Assembly: GCA_019075905.1 (NCBI GenBank)
Contig: JAGXAM010000012.1
Location: 49,365 to 113,364, forward strand
DNA length: 64,000 nucleotides
Source: Hyphomicrobiales bacterium
Lineage (GTDB): Bacteria; Pseudomonadota; Alphaproteobacteria; Rhizobiales; Beijerinckiaceae
Reading direction: 5' to 3'
Numbering within the stretch: position 1 is the stretch's first letter; each line of letters opens with the position of its first letter. A program made the position numbers and the translations under genes. Of the stretch, positions 8,497 to 17,493 are shown piece after piece. The notes under the pieces were generated by a model. It was not told where the DNA came from and did no database searches. It saw only the letters and a program-made list of their open reading frames with translations.

Positions 8497-9102
8497 TCAG
8501 CTCTTGCCCATCTTGTCGAGACGGCGCTGCATCTCGGAGAGTTCGCGGCGCATGGTTTCGAGGTCATCGGGCGGTGCGGGCGGCGCGGGGGTCGCTGGCG
8601 GCGGCGCGAAAGGATTGAGCATGGCGAGGGCCTGGCTGAACATGCTCATGTTCTTGCGGGCCTGCTCTTCGAGCGAGGCGAACATCGGCAGGGTCGGCTC
8701 GCCAAGCTTGCCGCCAATCATGAATTTGGCCATCTGGTCGCGGTATTTCTGCTGTTCGCCCACCAGTTTGGAGAATGTGAATTCAAGATAGCTCGGCACG
8801 ATCACCTGCATCTGGTCGCCGTAAAAGCCGATGAGCTGGCGCAGGAAATTGGTGGGCAGCAGATTTTGGCCGGTCTTGCCTTCCTGCTCGAAGATGATCT
8901 GGGTGAGAACGGCGCGGGTGATGTCTTCCGAGGTCTTGGCGTCCTGCACCACGAATTCCTCGCCGCGCTTGACCATGCCGGCGAGGTCTTCCAGCGTCAC
9001 ATAGACACTTGAGCCGGTGTTGTAGAGCCGCCGGTTGGCGTATTTCTTGATGACAAGCGCAGGCTTTTCCTGCGTCGTGTCCTGCGCTGATTTTTGCGCC
9101 AT
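8497..9102 (-). CDS. phaR: Polyhydroxyalkanoate synthesis repressor PhaR
   Basis: A 201-residue PhaR: the N-terminal PHB/PHA accumulation regulator DNA-binding domain (IKKYANRRLYNTGSSVYVTL, about residues 18-37) followed by the second conserved block LTQIIFEQEGKTGQNLLP. It binds polyhydroxyalkanoate granules and represses phasin genes. The C-terminus is a proline-alanine linker (FAPPPATPAPPAPP) and a short coiled coil. The ATG at 9102, preceded by AGGAT, fits the family; the ORF extends 19 codons upstream without support. Its presence implies the host makes polyhydroxyalkanoate. Confidence 0.92.
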   Translation of the reverse strand: MAQKSAQDTTQEKPALVIKKYANRRLYNTGSSVYVTLEDLAGMVKRGEEFVVQDAKTSEDITRAVLTQIIFEQEGKTGQNLLPTNFLRQLIGFYGDQMQVIVPSYLEFTFSKLVGEQQKYRDQMAKFMIGGKLGEPTLPMFASLEEQARKNMSMFSQALAMLNPFAPPPATPAPPAPPDDLETMRRELSEMQRRLDKMGKS

Positions 9103-9162
9103 GGTGTCACCATCCTTATGAGTAGCGCTCCATACTAGCGCAAAGTTTACAAGCCGCAATCT

Positions 9163-9624
9163 TCATGCCGATGGCGGCGACGGGGCCGCGGTGACCGCCA
9201 GCGGGGCAAGCAGGCGGCGCACCGGATCCGGCACCGGCACCGGCCGGCCGGAATGCCGGTTGACATAAACATGGGTATAGCGCGCCAGCGCCGCCGAGGC
9301 CGGAGCCTGCGGCGCGAAGGCACCGAGGCGGTAGGTTACCGAGGACGTGCCAAGGTTCACGAGGCTGAGGCCGATCTCGACGTCCTCGGGATATTTCAGC
9401 GAGGCGAACCAGGTGCAGTTGCTCTCGACCACAAGGCCGATTTCGACGCTGGTGACTGGATCGAGCGCGCCGCCCTCGATCAGCAGGCGGTTCACGGCGG
9501 CGTCAAAATAATGATGGTAAAGCGCATTATTGACGTGGCCATAGGCATCATTATCGCTCCAGCGGGTGGAAAACCGCATGAACAGCGGGAATTCGGCGCG
9601 CAGGGCGGCAGTCGGGCGGGTCAT
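9163..9624 (-). CDS. Acyl-CoA thioesterase, 4HBT hotdog family
   Basis: A 153-residue single hotdog-fold protein. The 4-hydroxybenzoyl-CoA thioesterase-type motif is visible as RWSDNDAYGHVNNALYHHYFD, in which the first Asp of DNDAYGHVNN is the usual catalytic residue. The substrate is unassigned. Its start overlaps the stop of the methyltransferase gene as ATGA, so the two are probably co-translated. Confidence 0.85.
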   Translation of the reverse strand: MTRPTAALRAEFPLFMRFSTRWSDNDAYGHVNNALYHHYFDAAVNRLLIEGGALDPVTSVEIGLVVESNCTWFASLKYPEDVEIGLSLVNLGTSSVTYRLGAFAPQAPASAALARYTHVYVNRHSGRPVPVPDPVRRLLAPLAVTAAPSPPSA

Positions 9625-10490
9625 TCGGGTTTGATCTCCCGGGTTTTGAGCGCATCGGCAAGGCGCATTTTGGCCGTGCCGGGCGCAAGGGGTTTTTGCT
9701 GGCTGGCATGGGGCGCCCAGCCGGACATCCAGATCCAGTCGAAGCTGGCGCGGATCTTGCCGTCGGCATCGCTGAAGCGTTCAGCATAAAGCGCGGCGGC
9801 GCGCAGAAACAGGGCGCGGCTGGCGGGCTTGCGAGCGCGCTCGCACAGGGGGTTGGTGGCGCCCATGGCCCGCAGGTCGGCCAGCAGCGCCAGCATCGAA
9901 GGGTAGCGCACGGTGATGCGTTCAAGATCGACCACCGGCAATGCAAAGCCGGCGCGCTGCGCCAGGGCGCCGATGCTGCGCACATCGGCAAAGGGGATGA
10001 TCCGCGGGCTGGCACCGCCGGTCAGCCCGGTCTCGGCCTCGGTCAGGCAGGCGCGCAATTCATAAAGGGTGTCGCCGCCGGCAAGGCAACATATGAACAG
10101 GCCGTCGGGTTTCAGCGCACGCCTGACCTGCGCGAACAGTCCGGGGACATCATTGGCAAATTGCAGGGCGGCCACCGAGGTGACGAGATCGAGGCTTTCG
10201 GGTGCCAGCTCCAGATCCTCGCCGGTGAGAAGGCGGCCGGGCAGGGGCGCGGCGAGAGCGGCGAGCGGTGCCAGATGTTGCGCCTGCATCGAGGTGCGCA
10301 GGCGCAGGGTCACGTCCGGTGACGGGGTGGCAATGTCGGCGGCGAGGGTGAATTGCCGCTTGACCAGCGACAGTCGCTCGATCAGGTCCTCGATCAGGCG
10401 GTCGACGAGGAAACTCGCCATGCCAGTGGCTTGGGCGCGCGCCAGTCGCTGCCTGATCAGATCGCCATCAAAGATTTGCGGGGGTTCCAT
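9621..10490 (-). CDS. Class I SAM-dependent methyltransferase, BioC/NDUFAF5-like
   Basis: A 289-residue methyltransferase-fold protein. The pattern of an N-terminal FLVDRLIEDLIERLSLVKRQF block, a Rossmann part with LDLVTSVAALQFANDVPGL, and the following RRALKPDGLFICCLAGGDTLYELR matches the alphaproteobacterial proteins related to human NDUFAF5 (complex I arginine hydroxylation) and to BioC. The glycine-rich SAM loop is poorly conserved, as in that group. The frameshifted shadow reading frames here are not genes. It is upstream of and overlaps the thioesterase. Confidence 0.75.
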   Translation of the reverse strand: MEPPQIFDGDLIRQRLARAQATGMASFLVDRLIEDLIERLSLVKRQFTLAADIATPSPDVTLRLRTSMQAQHLAPLAALAAPLPGRLLTGEDLELAPESLDLVTSVAALQFANDVPGLFAQVRRALKPDGLFICCLAGGDTLYELRACLTEAETGLTGGASPRIIPFADVRSIGALAQRAGFALPVVDLERITVRYPSMLALLADLRAMGATNPLCERARKPASRALFLRAAALYAERFSDADGKIRASFDWIWMSGWAPHASQQKPLAPGTAKMRLADALKTREIKPE

Positions 10491-10550
10491 CGCCTTCCTA
10501 TCGCCGAGCGCCAGGCTGGCGTCAACGAGGCGGATGGCACCCCGGCAAGC

Positions 10551-11078
10551 TCAGGAGCGGCCGCCGGTATGCAGCACGATGACGGCGCGGCGGTTCTGCG
10601 ACCAGCAGGAGATATTGTTGCAGGTCGCGACCGGGCGCTCCTTGCCATAGGAAATGGTGTTCATGCGCGAGGCGGAAATACCGCGCGAAATCAGGTAGGT
10701 CTTCACATTCTGGGCGCGGCTGGCACCAAGCTGGAAGTTATATTCGCGGGTGCCGCGCTCGTCGGCATGGCCCTCGATGGTGAAATGGTACTGGCTGTAG
10801 CGGCTGAGCCAGGCAGCCTGCTTGTTCAGGGTGTTGATGTCGGCAGGCGTGAACTGGACCGAATCCGTGTCGAAGAAGACGCGATCACCGACATTGGCGA
10901 CAAAGTCCTTGGTGCTGCCGGGCGCGGCGAGGCCGGAATTGTTGATGCCGCCATTAAGGCCGCCATTGTCACCGGCATCCTTCACGGTGCGCGAGCAGGC
11001 TGCCATGGCCAGTGCCGCTGTCAGCGCCACCGCCAAGCGTGCCGAACGCGCGCCGTTGATCGTCATAGTCTGGAACAT
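10551..11078 (-). CDS. pal: Peptidoglycan-associated lipoprotein Pal
   Basis: An outer-membrane lipoprotein of the Tol-Pal system, 175 residues. The signal peptide ends in the lipobox LAMAAC (Cys near residue 28); after a Gly/Asn-rich linker comes the OmpA-like peptidoglycan-binding domain with FTIEGHADERGTREYNFQLG and SRAQNVKTYLISRG. It anchors the outer membrane to peptidoglycan and takes part in constriction during division. AGGAG lies 7 bases before the ATG at 11078. tolB, which usually precedes it, is absent; upstream is a long regulatory gap and the divergent trcR-like gene. Confidence 0.95.
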   Translation of the reverse strand: MFQTMTINGARSARLAVALTAALAMAACSRTVKDAGDNGGLNGGINNSGLAAPGSTKDFVANVGDRVFFDTDSVQFTPADINTLNKQAAWLSRYSQYHFTIEGHADERGTREYNFQLGASRAQNVKTYLISRGISASRMNTISYGKERPVATCNNISCWSQNRRAVIVLHTGGRS

Positions 11079-11450
11079 TCTTCAACTCCTGGGTAGTTCA
11101 GTGTCAGGTGAAAGTGCAGCCCTTGGCCCCGAAGAACGGGTAAAGCGCGAAGGTTAAATCAAGGTTCTGTCAACCTTGATGAACCCTTGCGAAACTGGCT
11201 TGAATCTCCGCAAATCGTGATTATGGTTAACCGAAGGTTCATGGCGGCAATGCGGCACGCAGGTGTTGTCTTGCCAATTTTGCTGCACCAGCGCGCGATT
11301 GTCTCAAGCTTTTGGTTGCCTTGCCGGGCGTTGCGGCGTATAGCCGGGTCTCCCCGTCATGGATGAAAAGTTTGAGGCCCTGATGCGGCGCGATCCGGGG
11401 CAAGTATCTCCACGCGCATCACGTCCGGCCTGAAACTGGAGCCGATAGAG
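11079..11450. promoter_or_regulatory. Divergent pal / trcR control region
   Basis: These 372 bases carry no gene. They contain a perfect inverted repeat ATCAAGGTT-ctgtc-AACCTTGAT at 11158-11180, a GANTC site at 11202-11206, and ATGGTTAA at 11223-11230. The last is the reverse complement of TTAACCAT, a CtrA-type half-site motif, and TTAA-N7-TTCA overlaps it at 11227-11241. The elements could serve either gene. Confidence 0.45.
11158..11180. repeat. Perfect 9-5-9 inverted repeat
   Basis: ATCAAGGTT at 11158-11166 and AACCTTGAT at 11172-11180 are exact reverse complements around CTGTC. It lies upstream of both divergent genes, so a regulator-binding dyad is more likely than a terminator; no T-tract follows. 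Confidence 0.6.
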
Positions 11451-12164
11451 ATGAGTAACGCCCCGCTTATGCCCAAGGCCACTGCCGTGTGGCTGATCGA
11501 CAACACCTCGCTGTCCTTCGAGCAGATCGCCAATTTCTGCAAATTGCATCCGCTTGAAGTGAAGGGCATTGCCGATGGCGAGGTCGCCGCCGGAATCAAG
11601 GGCCATGACCCGATCACTAATGGCGCGCTGACCCGTGAGGAAATCCAGCACGGCGAAAAAGACAAGTCCTATGAATTGAAACTGGCGCCCTCCAAGGTGA
11701 AGGTGCCGGAAATCAAGGCCAAGCGCGGGGCGCGCTACACTCCGCTGTCGCGCCGGCAGGATCGCCCGAATGCGATCTTGTGGCTGGTGCGCAACCATCC
11801 GGAACTGAAGGATGCGCAGATCATGCGCCTTGCCGGGACGACCAAGCATACGTTGCAATCGATCCGCGAGCGCACCCACTGGAATTCAGCGGCCATGTCG
11901 CCGGTCGATCCGGTGTCGCTGGGCCTGTGCACGCAGGTCGAGCTCGATTTCGAAGTCAATCGCGCCGCCAAGGAGCGTCCGCGCGCCGAGGAAGATCGCG
12001 GCCAGACGCTGATTCCGGCGGAGATCACCACCCGCCCGGCAGCGCCGGCCAGCGCCGCCTCGGTGTTCGGCGAGAGCCCACAAAAGCCGAAGGATGACGA
12101 AGAGGATGGTGTCGACGTGTCGTCGGTCTTCGCCAAGCTGAAGGATCTCAAACCAACCGAATGA
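11451..12164 (+). CDS. DUF1013 / TrcR-type transcriptional regulator
   Basis: A 237-residue protein of the alphaproteobacteria-restricted DUF1013 family, now described as a transcriptional cell-cycle regulator (TrcR). The conserved core MPKATAVWLIDNTSLSFEQIA, LHPLEVKGIADGE and DPITNGALTREEI is intact, followed by YTPLSRRQDRPNAILWLVRNH and a second helix-turn-helix-like block MRLAGTTKHTLQSIRERTHW. The C-terminal quarter is charged and low in complexity. It is divergent from pal and followed by lemA; its upstream region has CtrA-like elements. Confidence 0.85.
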   Translation: MSNAPLMPKATAVWLIDNTSLSFEQIANFCKLHPLEVKGIADGEVAAGIKGHDPITNGALTREEIQHGEKDKSYELKLAPSKVKVPEIKAKRGARYTPLSRRQDRPNAILWLVRNHPELKDAQIMRLAGTTKHTLQSIRERTHWNSAAMSPVDPVSLGLCTQVELDFEVNRAAKERPRAEEDRGQTLIPAEITTRPAAPASAASVFGESPQKPKDDEEDGVDVSSVFAKLKDLKPTE

Positions 12165-12211
12165 ACCGGCGGTCAAGCCCGAAACGGTTCACACAGGGCA
12201 GGGGTAAAGCC

Positions 12212-12811
12212 ATGAAAACGCTGTTGCTGCGCTTGCGTATGGTGCTGGTTCTGGTGCTCGGCTCGCTGGTTCTGGCAGGCTGCGGCTATAATGCCATTCC
12301 GACCGCGCAGGAGAACGCCAAGGCGCAATGGGCGCAGGTGCAGAACCAGTATCAGCGCCGTGCCGACCTGATCCCCAATCTGGTCGCCACCGTGCAGGGC
12401 TATGCCAAGCAGGAAAAGGATGTGCTGACTGCCGTGGTCGAGGCGCGCGCCAAGGCCACATCGGTGCATATCGATGCCTCGCAGCTGACCGATCCGGCCA
12501 AGCTCAAGGCCTTCACCGATGCGCAAAACCAGCTCTCGGGTGCGCTCGGGCATTTGATGGCCATCAGCGAAAATTATCCTGACCTGAAATCAAATCAGAA
12601 TTTCCTGGCGCTGCAATCGCAGCTCGAAGGCACCGAGAACCGCATTTCCGTGGCGAGGCGCGATTATATCAGGGCGGTGCGCGATTATAATCTGTCGCTG
12701 CGAACCTTTCCCGGGGTGATCTGGGCCTCGACGTTCTTTCGCTCCTATCAGCCCATGGCGGAATTTTCGGCTGATGCCGGTGCTGCGACCCCGCCCAAGG
12801 TGAAATTTTAA
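12212..12811 (+). CDS. lemA: LemA family lipoprotein
   Basis: A 199-residue LemA protein. A hydrophobic N-terminus ends in the lipobox LVLAGC, so it is probably lipid-anchored. The LemA signature follows: WAQVQNQYQRRADLIPNLVATV, then KEKDVLTAVVEARAKAT-like helices, and NRISVARRDYIRAVRDYNLS near the end. The family forms a long helical bundle; its function is unknown. The ATG at 12212 has AGGGG upstream and gives a proper signal peptide; the earlier in-frame ATG at 12161 overlaps the previous gene. It is followed by two TPM-domain genes, a recurrent arrangement. Confidence 0.9.
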   Translation: MKTLLLRLRMVLVLVLGSLVLAGCGYNAIPTAQENAKAQWAQVQNQYQRRADLIPNLVATVQGYAKQEKDVLTAVVEARAKATSVHIDASQLTDPAKLKAFTDAQNQLSGALGHLMAISENYPDLKSNQNFLALQSQLEGTENRISVARRDYIRAVRDYNLSLRTFPGVIWASTFFRSYQPMAEFSADAGAATPPKVKF

Positions 12812-12826
12812 CGCCGGGAGCCGGCC

Positions 12827-13603
12827 GTGCTGAAATCCTCGCCCTTGCGTCTTGCCGCCGCCACGCTGCTGGTGCTGGCGCTGAGCATGGCCGCCCTGGC
12901 GGGCCTGACATTCCCGCCGCTGACCGGCCGGGTGGTGGATGCGGCGCATGTCATCAATGCCACAACCATGACCAGGCTCGATAGCCAGTTGCAGGCGCTG
13001 GAGAGCAAATCCAGCATCCAGCTGGTGGTGGCGACGGTGCCGTCGCTGCAGGGCCAGGACATAGACACCTTTGCCAATGAGATGTTTCGCGCCTGGAAGC
13101 TTGGGCAAAAGACCACGAATAATGGTGTGCTGCTGCTGGTGGTGCCCAAAGAGCATCAGGTGCGCATCGAGGTCGGCTACGGGCTTGAGGGCACGCTGAC
13201 CGATGTCCTCAGCAATATCATCATCACCCATGCCATCGTGCCGCGCTTCAAACAGGGTGACCTGTCGGGCGGCATTTCGAGCGGGGTCGATGACATCATT
13301 GCGGTTTTGTCCGGCGACAAAACCAATTGGGTGGCGCGCCAGCCGGTGCGGCCCGACAATCGCTCCTCGCCGGTGAATTTGCTGGTTTTCGGCTTTCTGC
13401 TGCTGTTGTTCATGTTCATGAACTGGCGGGCGCAGGTCTCGGGCGGGCGGCGCGCCAGCATGGGCGCCAGCTTTGCCGGTGGCATGATCGGCGGCATGCT
13501 GGGCGGGATGGAGCGCGGCGGCTTTTCGTCTGGCGGTGATTTTGGCAGCTTTTCCGGCGGCGGCGGCTCGTCAGGGGGCGGTGGCGCCTCGGGGAGCTGG
13601 TAG
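12827..13603 (+). CDS. TPM domain protein, YgcG family
   Basis: A 258-residue exported membrane protein. An N-terminal signal sequence is followed by the TPM domain: LTGRVVDAAHVINA, then SIQLVVATVPSLQGQDIDTFANEMFRAW, with NNGVLLLVVPKEHQVRIEVG. One transmembrane helix (VNLLVFGFLLLLFMFMNW) follows, and the tail is almost pure Gly/Ser (about 60 residues), ending in GW-like GSW as usual for the family. The start is GTG at 12827. TPM domains were proposed to be phosphatases and act with LemA-type proteins; the substrate is unknown. Confidence 0.85.
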   Translation: MLKSSPLRLAAATLLVLALSMAALAGLTFPPLTGRVVDAAHVINATTMTRLDSQLQALESKSSIQLVVATVPSLQGQDIDTFANEMFRAWKLGQKTTNNGVLLLVVPKEHQVRIEVGYGLEGTLTDVLSNIIITHAIVPRFKQGDLSGGISSGVDDIIAVLSGDKTNWVARQPVRPDNRSSPVNLLVFGFLLLLFMFMNWRAQVSGGRRASMGASFAGGMIGGMLGGMERGGFSSGGDFGSFSGGGGSSGGGGASGSW

Positions 13604-14215
13604 ATGATGCTCAGCGCCGACGACCAGCGCCGCATTGGCGCGGCGATCCACGCGGCGGAAGCCGCCACTTCCGGCGAAATCGTCTGCGTGCTGGCGCATG
13701 CGGCCTCCGATTATGCGGAAATTCCCCTCCTGTGGAGCCTGTTTCTGGCGCTGGCGCTGCCATGGCCACTGATCGTCTTCACGCCCTGGTCGGTGCAGCA
13801 TATCTATCTGGTGCAGCTCGCGGTGTTTCTGCTGGCCGGACTCGCGCTGACGCAGCGGCGCCTGCGCCTGTGGCTGGTGCCGCGAAGCATCCAGCGGGCG
13901 CGCGCCCATGCTGCGGCGCTGGAGCAATTTGAATTGCGGCATGTCTCGCATACGGCGGCGCGCACCGGCATTCTCATCTTCGTGTCGCTGGCCGAGCGCT
14001 ATGTGCGGATTATCGCCGATACCGGCATTGCCGCCAAAATTCCGCAGGATGAATGGCAGGGCATTGTCGATGCCTTGATCGGCGAGGCGAAAGCCGGGCG
14101 GGTGGTCGACGGATTCATCGGCGCCGTCGGCGCTTGCGGGGCCCGCCTGGCAGCGCATTTTCCGGCCGAGGCTGACCATGCCAACCAGTTGCCCGACCGG
14201 ATTTATTTTATTTGA
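13604..14215 (+). CDS. TPM domain membrane protein
   Basis: A 203-residue protein starting on the base after the previous stop. The N-terminal SADDQRRIGAAIHAAEAATSGEIV and the later GILIFVSLAERYVRIIADTGI are the two halves of a TPM domain. They are separated by two hydrophobic helices (about residues 42-80), so the domain is interrupted by a membrane hairpin, as in a known subgroup of the family. ATG occurs twice at the start (13604 and 13607). It ends convergent with folC. Confidence 0.8.
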   Translation: MMLSADDQRRIGAAIHAAEAATSGEIVCVLAHAASDYAEIPLLWSLFLALALPWPLIVFTPWSVQHIYLVQLAVFLLAGLALTQRRLRLWLVPRSIQRARAHAAALEQFELRHVSHTAARTGILIFVSLAERYVRIIADTGIAAKIPQDEWQGIVDALIGEAKAGRVVDGFIGAVGACGARLAAHFPAEADHANQLPDRIYFI

Positions 14216-14222
14216 GACGGGA

Positions 14223-15545
14223 TCAGGCCAGCGTCTCGCCCTGCAGGCGCAGCACTTCCCCGGCGAGATAGAGTGATCCGGCAATCAGCACGCGCGGGGG
14301 TTTGGGCCAGGCGCGGGCCCTGAGATAGCTAAGGGCATCGGGCACGCTGGCGCAGGCGCTGGCGGGTATGCCCTGGGCGCGGGCGGCGGCGGCGACCTCG
14401 GCGGCGCTGCGTCCGGCATGATCGCCAGCCACCGGCACGCCGATGATTTCCTGCGCCAGGCCGCGAAACGCCCGCAGAAAGGCAGCGGTATCCTTGGTGG
14501 CAAGCGTGCCGCAGATGACAATCAGCGGCCGGGTGGCGCGGTCCTCGAAATCCGCCATGGCATCGCCAAGGACGCGTCCGCCATCGGCATTATGGCCGCC
14601 ATCGAGCCAGAGCTCGACGCCCGGCGGGGCGCTTGCCAGCAGCGGCCCGGCCTTGAGGCGCTGCAGGCGCGCCGGCCAGGTGACATGGCCAAGGCCTTGC
14701 TCGATCGCCTCAATGGCGAAGGTCGGCTCCAGCCGGCGCAAGGCGGCAATGGCGGTGGCGGCATTGTCGAACTGGTGACGCCCCGGCAGCCTCGGTGGCG
14801 GCAGGTCGAGCAGGCCGGCCTCATCCTGATAGATCATGCGGCCATGCTCGCCATGGACGTGGAAATCCTCACCGGCGACTTCCAGAGGCGCGCCGACGCG
14901 GGCAGCCTCCTCGCGGATGACGCCGAGCGCCGCCTCGCCTTGCGGGGCGATGATCGCCGGGGCGCCGGGCTTGAGGATGCCGGCCTTCTCACGGGCAATG
15001 CCGGTGATCTCGGTGCCGAGAAATTCGGGATGGTCGTGCGAGACCGGCGTGATGACGCTCAGGGCCGGGCGGTCGATGACATTGGTGGCGTCATAGCGCC
15101 CGCCAAGGCCAACCTCCAGCAGCAGCATATCGGCCGGGATGCGGGAGAATTCGAGCAGGGCGGCGGCGGTGGTGATTTCAAAAAAGGTGATCGGTGCCCC
15201 GCCATTGGCGTGCTCGCATTCTTCCAGCACCGCACGCAGGCGGTCATCCCCGATCAGACGGCCGGCCAGCCTGATGCGTTCGTGAAATTGCACGAGATGC
15301 GGCGAGGTATAGACATGCACGCGCCGCCCGGCCGTTTCCAGCATGGCGCGCATGAAAGCGACGGTCGAGCCCTTGCCATTGGTGCCGGCGACATGGATCG
15401 TCGGCGGCAGATGTTGTTGCGGACGGCCGAGCCTGTCCAGCAGGGTCAGGATGCGGCCGAGCGACAGGTCGATCTTTTTGGGATGCAGGCCGAGCAGCCT
15501 TTGCAGCACGGCTCCTGTCGCATCAACGGCCTGGGGCGAGGTCAT
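14223..15545 (-). CDS. folC: Bifunctional folylpolyglutamate synthase / dihydrofolate synthase
   Basis: A 440-residue Mur-ligase-fold enzyme that makes dihydrofolate and then adds glutamate tails. The ATP-binding P-loop [19 protein letters not shown] is at about residues 51-69, with [17 protein letters not shown] and the conserved [25 protein letters not shown] marks the C-terminal domain. The start overlaps the accD stop as ATGA. The accD-folC pairing is typical of Hyphomicrobiales. Confidence 0.95.
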   Translation of the reverse strand: MTSPQAVDATGAVLQRLLGLHPKKIDLSLGRILTLLDRLGRPQQHLPPTIHVAGTNGKGSTVAFMRAMLETAGRRVHVYTSPHLVQFHERIRLAGRLIGDDRLRAVLEECEHANGGAPITFFEITTAAALLEFSRIPADMLLLEVGLGGRYDATNVIDRPALSVITPVSHDHPEFLGTEITGIAREKAGILKPGAPAIIAPQGEAALGVIREEAARVGAPLEVAGEDFHVHGEHGRMIYQDEAGLLDLPPPRLPGRHQFDNAATAIAALRRLEPTFAIEAIEQGLGHVTWPARLQRLKAGPLLASAPPGVELWLDGGHNADGGRVLGDAMADFEDRATRPLIVICGTLATKDTAAFLRAFRGLAQEIIGVPVAGDHAGRSAAEVAAAARAQGIPASACASVPDALSYLRARAWPKPPRVLIAGSLYLAGEVLRLQGETLA

Positions 15546-16435
15546 GCAGGCTGCGGTTCCGGCGCCGCCAGCGGCGGCTCAACCGGCGCGCGCGTCAGCA
15601 GGGCGCAGAGGCGGGCGAGCATCGGGCGCATTTCAGTGCGCTTGACCACCATGTCAACCATGCCGTGATCTTTCAGATATTCGGCACGCTGGAACCCTTC
15701 GGGCAGGCGCTCTCGGATGGTCTGCTCGATCACCCGCGCCCCGGCAAAGCCGATCACCGCGCCGGGTTCGGCAATATGGACATCGCCGAGCATGGCATAG
15801 GAGGCGGTGACGCCGCCGGTCGTAGGGTTGGTAAGCACAACAATATAGGGCAGTTTTGCCGCACGAAGGCGCTGGACGGCGACGGTGGTGCGCGGCATCT
15901 GCATCAGCGAGAACATGCCTTCCTGCATGCGCGCGCCGCCCGAGGCAGTGAAGATGATGAAGGGGCGGCGGCGCTCGACCGCCGTCAACATGCCGGTGAT
16001 GATCGCCTCGCCGGCGGCCATGCCTAGCGAGCCGCCGAGAAACTCGAAATCATGCACCGCGACCACGGCCTTCTGGCCTTCGATGCTGCCCGCCGCCAGC
16101 ATGATGGTGTCGGGACGGCCGGTCTTGGCGCGGTTTTCCTTCAGCCGGTCGCTGTAGCGCTTGACGTCGCGGAATTTCAGCGGATCAGCCGGGACTTCGG
16201 GGGTGGGAATGTCTTCATAGGTGCCGCCATCAAACAGCGCGGCAAGACGCGCCTTGGCGGGAATGCGCATGTGGTGGCCGGAACCCGGCACAACATAAAG
16301 ATTGGCCTCAAGATCCTTATGGAACACCAACTGGCCGCTCTCCGGGCATTTGACCCAGAGGTTCTCGGGCGTGTCGCGTCGCAGCAGCGAGCGGATGCGT
16401 GGCGGCACAACATCGGAAATCCAGTTCATGTTCAA
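15542..16435 (-). CDS. accD: Acetyl-CoA carboxylase carboxyltransferase subunit beta
   Basis: With AccA it transfers carboxyl from biotin to acetyl-CoA in fatty acid synthesis. The 297 residues match the family. The carboxyltransferase core is intact: [37 protein letters not shown] and [12 protein letters not shown]. The N-terminal zinc ribbon is degenerate: of the four cysteines of a typical AccD only the first remains (VKCPESGQ, then VVPGSGHH). I recall the same change in rhizobial AccD proteins, so it is probably functional. The start may be 16435 or the second ATG at 16429. Confidence 0.95.
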   Translation of the reverse strand: MNMNWISDVVPPRIRSLLRRDTPENLWVKCPESGQLVFHKDLEANLYVVPGSGHHMRIPAKARLAALFDGGTYEDIPTPEVPADPLKFRDVKRYSDRLKENRAKTGRPDTIMLAAGSIEGQKAVVAVHDFEFLGGSLGMAAGEAIITGMLTAVERRRPFIIFTASGGARMQEGMFSLMQMPRTTVAVQRLRAAKLPYIVVLTNPTTGGVTASYAMLGDVHIAEPGAVIGFAGARVIEQTIRERLPEGFQRAEYLKDHGMVDMVVKRTEMRPMLARLCALLTRAPVEPPLAAPEPQPA

Positions 16436-16493
16436 CTCCGAAACGCATTCTTGAGGCGCTTATGAAACGCCTTCGCGCCTTTTTCAAGGAAGC

Positions 16494-17348
16494 TCAGCCG
16501 CGCTGCGCGGCATGGACACCCTGCGACAGGGCCTGCACGAGATCGACAACCTTGCCGCGGGTCGTGCCGGTGGCATGGCCCTGCTGATCGAGTGTGCCGG
16601 CGAGGGCGCTGATCAGCGCAGTGCCGACGACGACGCCATCGGCATGGGTGGCGATGGCGCGGGCGGCGGCGGCATTGCGCACACCAAAGCCGACGCAGAT
16701 CGGCAGGTCGGTATGGGCGCGCAGCCGGGCCACAGCGTGCTCGACCTGCGAATAATCCGGCTCGGCGGCGCCGGTAATGCCATTGATCGAGACGTAATAG
16801 ACAAAGCCGGAGGTGTTTTGCAGCACTTTGGGCAGACGCGCGGCATCGGTCGTGGGGGTGGCGAGACGAATGAAATTCAGCCCCGCCGCCATGGCCGGCA
16901 GGCACAATTCGTCATCTTCCTCGGGCGGCAGGTCGACGACGATCAGGCCATCGACGCCGGCGGCCCTGGCATCGCGCACGAATGCCTCGACGCCATAGAC
17001 ATAAATCGGGTTGAAATAGCCCATCAGCACCAGCGGTGTCGCGTCATTGGTGCTGCGGAAGGCCTTGACCATGGCAAGGGTGCGGCGCAGCGTCTGGCCG
17101 GCATGGAGGGCACGCAGGCCGGCAGCCTGAATGACCGGGCCATCGGCCATAGGATCGGTAAAGGGCATGCCGAATTCAATGATATCGGCACCGGCGGCCG
17201 GCAGGGCGTCGAGCAGGGCCTGCGACGTCGCCTCATCCGGGTCCCCGGCCTCGACGAAGGTGACCAGCGCCGCGCGGCCTTCAGTCTTGAGGCGCGCGAA
17301 GATGTCGTCGATGCGGGTGCGCGGGAGGGGGGCGGGATGCGAAGTCAT
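16494..17348 (-). CDS. trpA: Tryptophan synthase alpha subunit
   Basis: Cleaves indole-3-glycerol phosphate to indole for the beta subunit. The TIM-barrel protein has 284 residues. Visible hallmarks are [32 protein letters not shown] (catalytic Glu in this stretch), [25 protein letters not shown] and [16 protein letters not shown]. trpB and trpF are not visible downstream of the window logic: upstream lies a divergent sugar gene, so this trpA is separated from trpB here, with accD-folC following on the same strand. Confidence 0.95.
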   Translation of the reverse strand: MTSHPAPLPRTRIDDIFARLKTEGRAALVTFVEAGDPDEATSQALLDALPAAGADIIEFGMPFTDPMADGPVIQAAGLRALHAGQTLRRTLAMVKAFRSTNDATPLVLMGYFNPIYVYGVEAFVRDARAAGVDGLIVVDLPPEEDDELCLPAMAAGLNFIRLATPTTDAARLPKVLQNTSGFVYYVSINGITGAAEPDYSQVEHAVARLRAHTDLPICVGFGVRNAAAARAIATHADGVVVGTALISALAGTLDQQGHATGTTRGKVVDLVQALSQGVHAAQRG

Positions 17349-17413
17349 AGCCGCGCTCTAGCATGGCTTGCGGGCGGTAGCGAGTTCCCCGCGTGCAAAT
17401 TTTTCTGCTTTCG

Positions 17414-17426
17414 TTTGTCTAACAAA
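17414..17426. promoter_or_regulatory. Candidate operator before the sugar dehydrogenase-dgoK operon
   Basis: TTTGT-CTA-ACAAA is a 13-base dyad 68 bases before the dehydrogenase start, and TTTGTC repeats inverted as GACAAA at 17429-17434. It resembles operators of GntR-family regulators in general layout. No regulator gene is adjacent, so the assignment is inference. Confidence 0.35.
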
Positions 17427-17493
17427 TTGACAAAATCACCGGGGCGGGCCAACCAGAAGGCGACAAAGCCCTTCGACCAAGGAGACCAGTACC

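Noticed and set aside
15542..16435. accD as a pseudogene because of missing zinc cysteines
   Set aside because: The carboxyltransferase motifs are intact, the frame is full length, and I recall the same cysteine loss in rhizobial AccD.
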